Source: Nereocystis luetkeana
Lineage: Eukaryota > Sar > Phaeophyceae > Laminariales > Laminariaceae
DNA length: 64,000 nt
NCBI GenBank assembly: GCA_031213475.1
Contig: JARUPZ010000007.1
Location: 7,931,586-7,995,585 of the forward strand
Direction: 5' to 3'
A program made the position numbers and the translations under genes. Below the pieces are notes generated by a model that saw nothing but the letters and a program-made list of their open reading frames with translations, searched no databases and had not been told where the DNA came from. Shown here piece after piece: positions 24,311-34,581 of this stretch. The first letter of the stretch is position 1, and each line of letters starts with the position of its first letter.

Positions 24311-25200
24311 GGGGTGCGTCCCGTTTCCTGTTCTCCTCCCCTGCGACCTGGGAGATCCTCCTGCCTGAGCCTCACCGTTTGGTGTCTGATGCCACCTGTC
24401 GTTCTCTGCTCCTCTCTCACCACTTCTTTGGCTCGTTCCTCTCCCTACGCCTCTCTCTCCACCACTAGTTTGCGTTCCTCTGGTTTCCGCTTCTCCTCTA
24501 CCTTCCCTATAGCCCCCCCCTCTTCGCTAACTTCTCTCCTTGTACCCGTCCCCGCCTCTCCCGTCCTCCTCATCCCTCTCGATCCCTCGGTCCACCTTGC
24601 TCTCTCCGCTCCCCGCTCTCTCCACAGCCCCCCTGCTCCCCTTGTTCTCTCAGCTACTTGCACACCTCCTGCTCCCCCCTGTCCCGCAGTTCCCCCCGCT
24701 TCTCCTGCCCCCCCCCGTCCTCCCTGTCCCCCTCTCCCTCCCCCGACCTGCTAGCGGGGGCGCCGCCCTATCTCCTCCCGCCGTTTCCCCCGCTCCAGCC
24801 GCCCCCTTCATTCCCTCCTCTCCCCCCGCCCCTACTACTATTATTCCTCCGCCTGTTGTTGTAGTGGTAAGCAGGACCGGACACAGAGTATCCCCTTCCC
24901 CTTGCCAGTCGTTGGCCCTTTCTCCGCCATTCTCTTTATTGCACGCTCGTCTACATTATTAGTCTAGAGTATATTGTGTGCAGTAACTCAGAAATTAAGG
25001 CCGCGTCTAAGCTCCATCTCCATACCATGTACTATTAAATAGTACTCGACGCGGTATTCTCAATTTGACACGTTTTTACTGCGTTCGTTAAAGTTATTAC
25101 GCATTGCGTCTTTTTCCATGCACGATGACAATGCGTTCTGTTCTCTAGGTACAATTAATATGCTGCCCGAGGTGCATAGCGATATTACCAGTAGTTTCGA
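24311..25200. other. Pyrimidine-rich tract upstream of the retroelement, then AT-rich sequence
   Basis: From 24,311 to about 24,930 the plus strand is almost wholly C/T (minus strand G/A). On the minus strand this could encode a low-complexity Arg/Glu/Gly N-terminal region or the 5' leader of the retroelement. From 24,960 on it is ordinary AT-rich DNA without a gene. Confidence 0.45.
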
Positions 25201-25204
25201 GTTC

Positions 25205-25410
25205 TTGCGTTTTTCCTTCGGTAGCTCAGCGTTTTAGTTGTCCTAGCGATATTTTATTACTATTATTTCCCTTGCCATCCGACAATGTGCAGCATGATCT
25301 TCAGCATTGATCACTCATAACTTTCCCGAAAGAAGAAAACCTCGGAAACTTTTTCGTCGGATTTTTATGGATGCGAGGAATAAACAATAACCCGTGAAAA
25401 TCCTGATGAA
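25205..25410 (+). repeat. Dispersed repeat interrupted by an (ATT)n module
   Basis: The flanks (GAGTTCTTGCGTTTTTCCTTC and GAATAAACAATAACCCGTGAAA) match a continuous sequence at 27,590-27,720 (GAGTTCTAGCATTTTTCCTTC and GTAAACAATAGTCCGTGAAAG). Between them sits ATTACTATTATTTCCCTTGC plus the ~90-bp body found after the ATT arrays at 19.7 and 20.2 kb. The ATT module therefore inserted into this repeat. Confidence 0.65.
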
Positions 25411-25579
25411 AACAAAAAAATGAAAATCGACACGTATTTCGTAAGGGGGCTACACAGAGTGGTAGGCTTCGTGTACGATATACCTGTAAGATGCATACCG
25501 GCAATTGAACCATTTATCAGGTACCTTGCACCAGGTACCAGGTATGGTATGATTTAATATGTTTAGGAAGAGGGTGCAG

Positions 25580-26760
25580 AGATATAAATAAGCTGGTGAG
25601 AGAAACACAGGGATGTCGATGCTGGGTAGGGCACGCTGCTTGTAGTTCACGATCTTCTTCTTATTGCTCCACAAGTGAGTTGAGGGAGAGAAAGAAGTCG
25701 CGAGTGAACGAGGTGGGCTTCGTCGGGAACACAACTTGTTGTTGTTGTTGTTTTCACATTAACTCATCGCCACAATACAATGCAATCCGTGGTCGCAGGA
25801 CAGGCTCCAATAACTCTGGAGTGGAAGAAATACCTCGGAGAAAAATAAAACAAGCAACAAGTAGTACACACGATAACTGAAGCGCATGTACACTTCAGAT
25901 GAAAAAAGGAGGTCCGCGCGCGTACGTATCAGATACATGCGGTACGCTGTACAAGTCGCCACAGAAACCGAGAGGATCACATACTACCCAGAAAAAAATA
26001 GACAGGATGAAAATAACAACTCGACGTCGAAAAATCGAAATCAAAAATCGAAAAACAAATCACACATCCAAGAGGGAAGAGAAAGAAAAAAAAAAGTTGA
26101 AGTCAGGCAAGGAAACAATATAAAGCAAGAAATCAAGAAAGGACACACAAGAGAATGCGCAATTTTTCGCAGATTTCAGGCTCGCAATCATCGCGAGGGG
26201 TGTAAAACAAAGGCAAAAACAAAAACAAAAACAAGCATATGCACTCCACCACTAAGGATCCCAGGGAAGCAAAAAGAGACTATTAATAGCAGACAAAAAA
26301 AAAAGAAAAGATGAAGCGAAGCAAAACAAAGCAAAAGCAAACAGCAAAAAGCAAAAAAGCAAAACGGAAGATACAAACAGAGAGACAGAGAGATACAAAC
26401 GGGAAATAAATAAAGAAAGATAAAAACGAAGGGACAGAAATGGACAAACTCGGGCGGGGGGAAACTAAAATACGAAAGGCAGGCACTGGAGCATACAGAC
26501 ACGCAAAGTTGCCCTGGTGGCACCATGCTAGTTACTTGGGTCCCAAAGAAGGGAGTGCATCATGACGATGATGGCCATACCCAGGCTTCAGTCTGTTGGG
26601 CACAACTAACTCAGCCCAGCTAGACGTCGACCAAAACTAACCTGGTATGCAGGTACGAGTATTCCCATAAAGAAGATTCCCATTCGCAAACGGGTATGTA
26701 CGCTCCTATACGGCGCATGTGCTACTCCATCTCACTAGCCCACCCTGAATTATTATTGTC
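25580..26760 (+). repeat. Second copy of the 18.66-kb repeat, split by an insertion
   Basis: The 25,595-25,740 and 26,590-26,740 parts match 18,680-18,810 and 18,815-18,900 respectively. About 850 bp of extra sequence separates them, starting with the (TTG)n module at 25,737 and continuing into A/purine-rich DNA (26,030-26,480). Confidence 0.55.
25737..25840 (+). repeat. (TTG)n-headed dispersed module, copy 3
   Basis: Five TTG units are followed by TTCACATTAACTCATCGCC, GGTCGCAGGACAGGCTCC and CTGGAGTGGAAGAAATACCTC. This is the same body as at 5,978 with a much shorter array. Confidence 0.75.
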
Positions 26761-27216
26761 ATAGATGCAGATCACACGACGATAAAAGGATGATGACCAC
26801 CTCTGGTTCATCCCAAAATCGGGAAGATATATCAAAGATGCGGTTATTCAACACAGAAAGGAGGTGATAGATCTACCCCACACCTCGTAGTGAGAGTTCG
26901 AGGCCTCACTCAAGAAATAAGCGTTATCAAACGGTACGAAAACAAAACACACTTTACCTGAGCATTTAGACTTCCCGCCAAGTCTATATACCTGGTACAC
27001 CGGTATGACATTTAGAGTATCAGTCATCCGCCCGTAGTTTCCACTTTTAGTTGCACCTATCAATATTTTTTCCGATTCGGAAATGGATGCAATCGGATCA
27101 AAAACACATAATAATCATAATTGAATAATTAAAATTTCCAATTTCTGGATTTCGTAGCGGAAATAGAGTTAACTATTCATTTTCCGAGTTCGGGCACACG
27201 AAAAGAGGAACAGCTA
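26761..27216. other. No gene recognised
   Basis: AT-rich, motif-free sequence with one TACCTGGTA near 26,989. Confidence 0.5.
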
Positions 27217-27560
27217 TAAGGATTACCTTCGGCTGGGTAATCGATCGGTCTTTTACCCCTATAGCTCAGTAGGTAACACCTTCACATTTGACGTCGTCCA
27301 GGTCACGGGTTCGAACCCAACATCGAACGTTTCTTTCACAGAAACGCTTGCGCGTGCACACCTAAAAAACACATCTCCCTGGTTCCCCAGGTAATGAAAC
27401 GGAGCGGGTAGGTCAGCGTACGGATGTATACGGTGCCGACGCCCCAAAGACCCCGCCGTTCAGAGGGGGAGAGAGTGTTACAAGGATTACCTTGGGCTGG
27501 GTAATCGATCGATCTTTTACCCCTACCTGGTATAGCTCAGTAGGTAGCACCTTCACAGAA
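27217..27560 (+). repeat. Pair of tRNA-like direct repeats
   Basis: Copy 1 (about 27,218-27,335) and copy 2 (about 27,481-27,560) share GATTACCTTSGGCTGGGTAA, TCTTTTACCCCTA and TAGCTCAGTAGGTARCACC. Copy 1 also has the B-box-like GGGTTCGAACCC at 27,306. The key difference is that copy 1 reads CCCCTATAGCTC and copy 2 reads CCCCTACCTGGTATAGCTC. No acceptor stem pairs around the boxes, so these are tRNA-derived repeats rather than tRNA genes. Confidence 0.65.
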
Positions 27561-27589
27561 CCACATAAATAATGGCTGATGTAGCCAAC

Positions 27590-27760
27590 GTTTACGAGTT
27601 CTAGCATTTTTCCTTCGTTCGGTGACTCAAAACTTCGCTGTCCTCTCGCGATTGTTCCTGGGATATTCGTCAGATTTTCAGGAATATGCACGTAGTAAAC
27701 AATAGTCCGTGAAAGCCCCACATTTTTTTTAAGTGAAAAATGAGGCTAATTGAAAAGCAA
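27590..27760 (+). repeat. Dispersed repeat, uninterrupted copy
   Basis: The counterpart of 25,205-25,410 without the (ATT)n module. It provides the empty site. Confidence 0.6.
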
Positions 27761-27879
27761 TGCGTACCGGTATTACGCCGAGAGGGGCTTATTACAAGTG
27801 GGAGAATAATGGAACGGAACAGACGGTCCAAACAATTAGGTGCAAACAGGCGATTTGTAAATGCCAAGAGCTCCATGCT

Positions 27880-28620
27880 CCACCCCAGGTAGGGTACTTA
27901 TTTTCTTCTTTTGATATGATGTATGTACGAAAGAGAAGGTACAGCACGGCACAGCAGCACCGCAAAAAAAAATGGAAATGAAACCGAAAAAATCAGAAAG
28001 AAAAAAAGTCCCCGTGCCCTCTCTCATGTATTTGTTTTCTGTCTGATCAGAACACCTTGTAACGGTCAAAAAAGAAAAAAATCGAACAGCAAAGCTTATC
28101 TCTCAGTCTCGTGCGCCGCCCGCCCCTCTCGCGACCACCTCGCCACCGATTCGGTCTGGGATAAGCTTTCCTCCCTCTCTGCCACAGTGAGCCCCGTCGC
28201 CCGCCTCGCGTGAAGTCCGGTGCTCACCGTGGCCCTCGCCCACCAGCTCGACAATGTTGGTGCTCAGACTGCGATGCTCTCTCTGTGAAATTGAGCTCGG
28301 CCGCAAAAATATGCACCGCTTGAATATTATTTTGCAATCCCGAACGACCCTTATAGACTCGAACATATTCATCCAACTCCACAGAAGGTGGCCAGACAGA
28401 GCCCATTCATGCTTCCTTCGTGTCTTGATGGACACGCAACGCCTATTATTGTATATAGCCAAAAAAACGGCGACCGCGCTCCTTGCAACCCCCACTCTCC
28501 CCCCCATCGCCCGCTGACACCCGCGACGCCGCCGGGCTCGCCCGCGGTGCTGTGCTCTGGGTACACGCACGCACGCACACAAAACGAAAGAAGAAAAAAG
28601 GAAAAAAAGGCACTCGCCGG
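27880..28620 (-). repeat. Dispersed repeat, arm B of the inverted pair
   Basis: The reverse complement of 1-800, without the long (TTG)n run. The best-conserved parts are CACGGTGAGCACCGG, the CAGAGAGGGAGGAAAGCTT region and the CCTACCTGGGGT end. A 159-codon minus frame is open here but is not open in arm A, so it is not called. Confidence 0.7.
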
Positions 28621-29772
28621 CAAGTAATCGAAGGAGACGGTGTCCAAGAGGGAGCTCTGAGAGGCCAGGGATGTGCGTGCCAACCGAGCACGCTCAGAGA
28701 GAAAGATATCTGCAAGTAGGTTTATATATCCAGGTTTCCTTTAGTTTTTCGTTTCGGTTTCCCATGGTTTTTCTCTTTCTGGCAATGTTTCATGAGTGAT
28801 CAACGTTGGGGCTTGTTTGTAATCATGCCGCACGGCAAAGAAACGCCATCATTTCCAGTATTATTGTCAGGCTTTCCGTCGGCGTCGAACCTCAAACGCC
28901 ATAACTACCAGGTATGTACTTGATCATCGATAATAGTCTAAAAAGGTCTTGCCGGGCCAAATTTAGCCCTCTAAGGGCATTTGTGTGTGAGGTGTTGTCT
29001 GTCATTTTTCTCTCTTCGTCGCGGTTTGTACGGGAAGGTTGATCGTCTACTCTCATGTGTGTGAAAAGGGTGTATCCGCCGGGGTAAACAGTAAATTTTC
29101 TCTACGTGCCAGTGTGGTGAGCTTAAGCTACAGTAAATTTTTGCCAATCCGCCGGAGGATAAAAATAAATAACTCTTAAATCAATCCGCCGGAGGATTAA
29201 AAAAACAAAAAAACAGTAGAGTAAGTAAATCGACCGATAACCCAGCTCCGGTAATCCTTGTACTGCTTGACCCCGATGAATCCAGTTGACCATGGGGACT
29301 ATAAATACAGATTCCAAGTGGCACTGGGGACTAGAGCGACACAGACACTGGGGAATAGTAAGGAGATTGTGATTGCCCTCGATGAAATATATTCGAGCGC
29401 TGTCCTCAGTTTGCCAGTTTTTTTTTTTTTGTGAAGTCGCAGTTGGAGTTGGTGCGAGTGTGGAGAGAAAGCAGTCGGCACCGGCACAGACGGCACCCCA
29501 GCAGGCGGGGTTTGGCTCAGGCTGGACGTCTGCTGTTTTTCCTTGGAAAACCAAGAACATAAGGCCCGCGCGCCTCATTGTTAAATACGGTTACTATGTT
29601 TCGGGACAGAGTGGTATGCCAGTACACAGCAGTAGTAGTACGATAGCACGGCGGGAGCAGGACGCCCCACCCCCCAACAGCCATCAATAGGTTGTGGTTT
29701 GCCTGGTCCATACGGCGGTAGTGTATACGGCAAAGCAAGTCAGTCTGCCGACATCTATCTGTATATCGCAGA
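28621..29772. other. No gene recognised; short direct repeats
   Basis: CAATCCGCCGGAGGAT occurs twice near 29,144 and 29,181, with its reverse complement near 37,161. CACTGGGGAATA-type repeats occur near 29,350 and 29,983. No protein motif is seen. Confidence 0.45.
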
Positions 29773-31657
29773 ATGTCTCCCCTCGCCTCTAAGAAAAGCC
29801 CACGGCTCACGGAACCGGTTCCGAGCGACGATGGAAGCCGGAAGCCTGCCCGTCCCTACGTACGGAAAGACACACTCCTTTTACGAAGCATGCAATCATA
29901 ACGTCATGTAGAGTCCAGGCGGTGGTGGATCAGTAGTAGGTACGGCTTGCAAGAAATAATAGGCCGACCCCACCTGACACTGGGGAATGATAAGGAGACA
30001 ACAGCTAGTACTACTGGGGAAATCGTGATGCTGTCGTTCTCTGTTGTTGCCAAACGTCTCCGGCGCACACTGCTGGTGCTGCTGTACTTTTTTTCCGTGA
30101 AAAACTACAGCAATTAATGTCATACGTATGTCCCACCAACGTGCTGAACGCTTGCTCTTACTGCTGAAAGTATTTGCATGTTGTGTCGTATAATAATAGC
30201 TTGCAAACGCTGTCTCTTCTGTTCCACACTATTAGTGGTATTAATGGTGTCTCCAGCGCCACAACTGCTGGTGCTGGTGTTGCCGCTGCTGCGAGCAACA
30301 TGTGTCACGCACGTGACGTGACGTCACATCCCACAAAAGAAAGCTGCAGCATAGAGAATAAGTGTGCGTCATCATGGCCACACCTCATAATAAAAGCACT
30401 ACGTATACCACAGGTAGGTGTTTTCCGTTTGTTGTGATTTGAGATTGGGAAAAGAATCGAGCCTCGCTCTACGAGTACAGCCGTAGGACAATAAAAAGAG
30501 CGACAGACGGACCGGAGTGAGATAAGACACCAGCGGCCGGGAAAAGAACAACAAAGGCAGGTCGCACACCGCTTGACTGCCGCAAGAACGCTTAGAGGCC
30601 TGCTTTTTTTTATTCCTCCGAATACCCGCCGTCTGCCCCCGTTTTCCCTCCTACCCCCCTTCCCCCTTCCCTCCCAGACAAACGTCAAGCGGGGCCTGCT
30701 CAAACAGGTAGGCCCCTTAATGGCTGATACAGCGCGTAGTCCATTGACACTGGCTGCTGAGCGGCAAAAACACCAAGCACGCTTCAACCCGCCCCGGGAG
30801 GGGAGAGGGGGGGGGGGGGGGGCGGGGGCGCGACTAACCCCGCATTACCCGCATATTCCCCAGCAAAAAATCCTCCTTTTTTTAACCACAACGGTCTGCC
30901 CACATAAACGGCACGCAGCCCCAAGCAGACAAACCGTCCGCTCGCTTTGCAGCATGATGTGATAGAAAAAATTACCCCACGACACTCAACCCGCCTCCTG
31001 CGGTCTCGTTTACACGCCAACACGAGAAACCCCTGTGTGTGGCACACACGGCGAGGATTTCAACCACGGCGAATGTGCGTATGTGTTACGGGGGGGGAGG
31101 ATAGGGGAGGGAAGGGAAGGGAAGGGGGGGGGGGGGGGGGACGGACGGAAACAACCAAAACTTGCTCTCGAGAGAGAGCGGCCACGTCATTTTTTCTTTG
31201 TAAATCTACTGTAGCGTCGTCAGACAAAAATCGAACTGCTTACCGGTTCCACACACAACAACCTTCCGAGTATTCCCCGCCCCATCCCCTCCCGCCACCC
31301 CCCCCCCTCCCCCCCCCCCCCCGTACCTCCAATCGAAAAAGAAGATAACTGCTGGGACGAGGGACGTAAAAAGCCCCCCTCCCCCTCCCCCCCTTCGCAG
31401 TCTCTACGAAGAGGAAACCATTTTACGGCGCGAGGCACTTCACCGCTCCCTCCACGCGCGCGCCCCCTCCTCTCCCCCCCCACCCCCGCGAAGCAACAGC
31501 GTAGCAGTCGGCTACACAAGACCACTGAAAAGTGTTCAAACAGCGACAACATCGGCGGCAGGATTCGTAGCAGAGATAAACGACAAAAAGGGCCAAGAAC
31601 GCCCCGCTCCCACCGAGGTGGCGACCCAAGCGCCCGGAAAAAAGAAAAAAAACCCGT
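29773..31657 (+). CDS. Tentative small gene of unknown function
   Basis: Three pieces look protein-like but the model does not close. An ATG at 29,773 opens MSPLASKKSPRLTEPVPSDD, running 42 codons. A 30-bp piece at 30,678-30,707 between CCCTCCCAG and GTAGGC reads TNVKRGLLKQ. A frame from 31,401, just after CCCCCCTTCGCAG, reads LYEEETILRREALHRSL and continues about 85 codons to a stop at 31,655 after a Lys-rich end. The phases of pieces 2 and 3 do not match directly, so an exon is missing or one piece is false. No family is recognised. The C-rich tracts around it are typical of introns here. Confidence 0.28.
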
Positions 31658-32235
31658 GAAGACGCCGCCGCCGTCGTCAACTCTAGCGGCACTAAACGGC
31701 ACTAAGCGGCGTACGGCCGATTTTGCCCTCTGCCTCTGCCATAGAGCGATCGGTAGGGCGCCGCCGATAGAGCGATGGCGCCGCTTTAGAAGTCCAGGGA
31801 GGGCTGCCGCGCGCAACGACGAAAGCAGCAGCAAAAGGCGCGGGGGGGGGGGGGGGAGGGGGGAGAGAACAGGTCAAGCCCCGGGGTTCCAAGCGGCAAG
31901 CCATACAATCGCGGTTGAAAACCATCTACTCAGTATTCTTACTATAAATATTGTACTCATAGGGTGTACCACTCTCTGTCCGGAAATATAATCCCCCGTT
32001 GGACTATGATATGAAGATCAGATGGAGCGTATCCCGGTCAGAGTGTTACGTAGTAATACCATGACTACTGGTACATAATCCATTAAAATGGTGGCGGAAT
32101 CGGGCTTTTTGGGAGCCTGTGATATCGAGTACCATCTTCGAGCAAGGCGTTTGATGTGCTCGACCGAGGGCTGTATGGGCTTTGGCCGTTGGTCAAACTT
32201 CGACAAAATGGTTGAAAATATACCAGGGCCTTTCA
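31658..32235. other. No gene recognised
   Basis: A G-run at about 31,840-31,862 and motif-free frames only. Confidence 0.45.
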
Positions 32236-32485
32236 CGGGTTAGGAGGTCTAAAAAATCTCTCGGGGTCCGTTCAGGTCTTCAAAGTATCACGGGTTGGGA
32301 TGGGCCCGCCAGGGTCGGGTGAGGAGGTGTTCAAAATCTCACGGGTCGGGTCAGGTCTTCAAAAGTCTCACCGGTTGGGTCGGGTCAGGAGATCTCCAAA
32401 ATCTCCTGCGTCGGGTCAGTCAGGTGCCCCGACGCCGACCCGACCCGACCCGCGAGTTATGACCCGACCCGTGAACAGCCCTGGT
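32236..32485 (+). repeat. GGGTCGGGTCAGG-type degenerate minisatellite
   Basis: About five imperfect ~40-bp units combine GGGTCGGGTCAGG with TCTTCAAAA or TCTCCAAAATCTC. It ends in an inverted patch (CCGACCCGACCCGACCC), so the single strand could fold on itself. Confidence 0.65.
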
Positions 32486-33545
32486 AAAAATGACGAGTTA
32501 AACACTTGACCGTAAAGCCCACATGAACTCAAACCCTAACTCCAACGCCCCGGAATGAAATGCTTGTCGCAGCTGGGCCGAGTCGTACACCCCACTACTC
32601 AAAAACAATAAATTGGCGTCGTCGGTAGGACGTGGGTGCTCGAACAGATGGTAGATTGTCTACACCGGTACTTTGTTAATGGGAAAAGGGTACGTATGTG
32701 TGAAGTGTTGCTCTCGATGCGGCAAAACGTGGGAAAGCCACCAAACAAACAAAAAAACGCCAGAAGTTGTTGTACCGTGGCGGAACGAATGCTCATGTGC
32801 CTGCGTGCGTGCACACTAACTACAAGTATAACACAGTAATGATGACGGAATATGGCGTGCAAACATAGGGGCATATGTTACTTTTGTGTCCATCGTGGGT
32901 TCTGATTCCTATTACATATGCCCCCCCCGAAACAACAAATAGTGTTGGATATCAAAGTTACGGTACGACCGTGTTACACGTAAATCAACGTAAATGCAAA
33001 AACATTAAAAAAAAAAGGTCGACAGCCGGTGTAATTTCGGTGTGCATACGATTACCGTATATACCGATATACTTCGTATCTAAAATTGCCGTATATGTAA
33101 AGCCTATGCTCGCGGTGGCGTTCAGATCGTCCATGTACTCGTACTTGTGGTTTCGAATCACCACCGTGGTCACCAATGCGAAACCAAATATATGCTCGCG
33201 GTTAGTCGATGACGTCGCGGAGAAGTCGCCGTGGAGAAATCGCGAAGCGAGGGTCCCTTTTAGCCGTCGTTACGGCCGACGTGAGCCGAGCAGAGACATT
33301 TCTCGTGTTTAGCAAGAAATCGCCAGACCCAAGAGGGTCGAGGTTCTTAAGAGTAACGCCGCGGGGGTTCACAAGGGCCGGACCTGATCGGGTCGATTCT
33401 GGAGGTATCCGTAGTAAGCTTGAGGGTAGAGGTCAACACGGCAATTCGCTGCGGACCTCCAACGACCCGAGACCTAGTCCGGTGGGATGTTTTATGACAG
33501 GTATCCTTCCCTGCACGCGTGTTCTGAGGTCTACGATCGATACGT
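32486..33545. other. No gene recognised
   Basis: Motif-free frames only. A few units of the ACCGATATA repeat described for 33,550 already appear near 33,055-33,100. Confidence 0.45.
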
Positions 33546-33549
33546 CTTA

Positions 33550-33800
33550 CCCTGTCCGTGGCATACATACCGATATACTTCGAAGTATATACGAATGCCG
33601 TACATACCGATATATGTATACAATTGCCGTATATACCGATATATATACAATTGTACCGATACACATACAATTGGGGTGTATACCGATCTACATACAATTG
33701 CCGTATACACCGATACATGAACGATTGCCGTATATACCGATATATATATATATGAGATCGTCGTATATGCCGATATATATATATACGATCCATTCGTTCG
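33550..33800 (+). repeat. ~25-bp minisatellite (ACAATTGCCGTATATACCGA)
   Basis: About nine drifting units carry the core ATATACCGATATA with ACAATTGCCGT or ACGATTGCCGT spacers. Translated, it gives a YTDIYTIAVY-like repeat on several frames, which is a by-product of the unit. Confidence 0.75.
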
Positions 33801-34581
33801 GTACGATTACCGATACATCGGGAAATTTCGATACGATATCAAACTCTATTTTACCCATATACCGTACGTACAACACGCAAGATTAACACACACCCTCTGA
33901 TGAGTTTCGAAGCTGGGTTTCTCGCCAACGGGGAGGGCGTGCTGAGTACGCCCAGCGATGCGTCTTTGCAAGCTTCTCGACGGGATATTTCCAAACCACC
34001 ATTTTCGCTGTCCCCGCCCCCCCCATGTATGTGTTGGAGGAAACCGGGCCCGAAATGCGTCGCAGGGGGGTGTGTTATCTTGCGTGTTCTACGGTATACC
34101 AGGTACAGCAGAGCGCAAGATGTAGTTCGACGTTTTTTTTTTCCCATACACGAATACAATTACCGATGCACCGAAAAAATGACAAAATTCGGTACCAGGT
34201 GCCCGGTACGATCCAACAAAATCAATAGTTGAGTGTGCTCTGCTTGCACGCAAGGAAGGAAGGGTCAGCAAGACGGGCCTTTTGCGGAAATATTACTGCT
34301 GCTGTAGCAGATCATTTCGTGAAGAGGAGGCGTTACGAGCGAGTTCTTCTAGTGTCTTGTCTTGTCTCGTCCAATCGAGAGAAAGGCGGTCACAAGGTCT
34401 TCGCCGACCGCATCCACCCCATAAAAAAAAACAAAAAATTGAGTCCAGTCCCCCCCCCCCACCCAAAAGAAAACGAGATCCTAGTCCAGGCGGGTCCGTC
34501 CGTTATCGCCCTTTCACATACTGTTGAACGCTTCCCTCCCCCCCCCCGTCTGTCATGTCCTGGGCTTGTTCCGTTGTTGTC

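Noticed and set aside
24314-24962. Ser/Pro-rich protein on the plus strand
   Set aside because: The stretch is a pyrimidine tract with two open frames of similar low complexity and no start context. It more likely belongs to the 5' region of the minus-strand retroelement.
27257-27335. tRNA gene with TAGCTCAGTAGG and GGGTTCGAACCC boxes
   Set aside because: The two promoter boxes are present, but no 7-bp acceptor stem or sound anticodon arm can be formed and the sequence is duplicated next door in partial form. It is a tRNA-derived repeat.
33550-33800. CRISPR-like or coding repeat (YTDIYTIAVY)
   Set aside because: There is no constant repeat/spacer division, and several frames are open because of the unit. 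It is a minisatellite.
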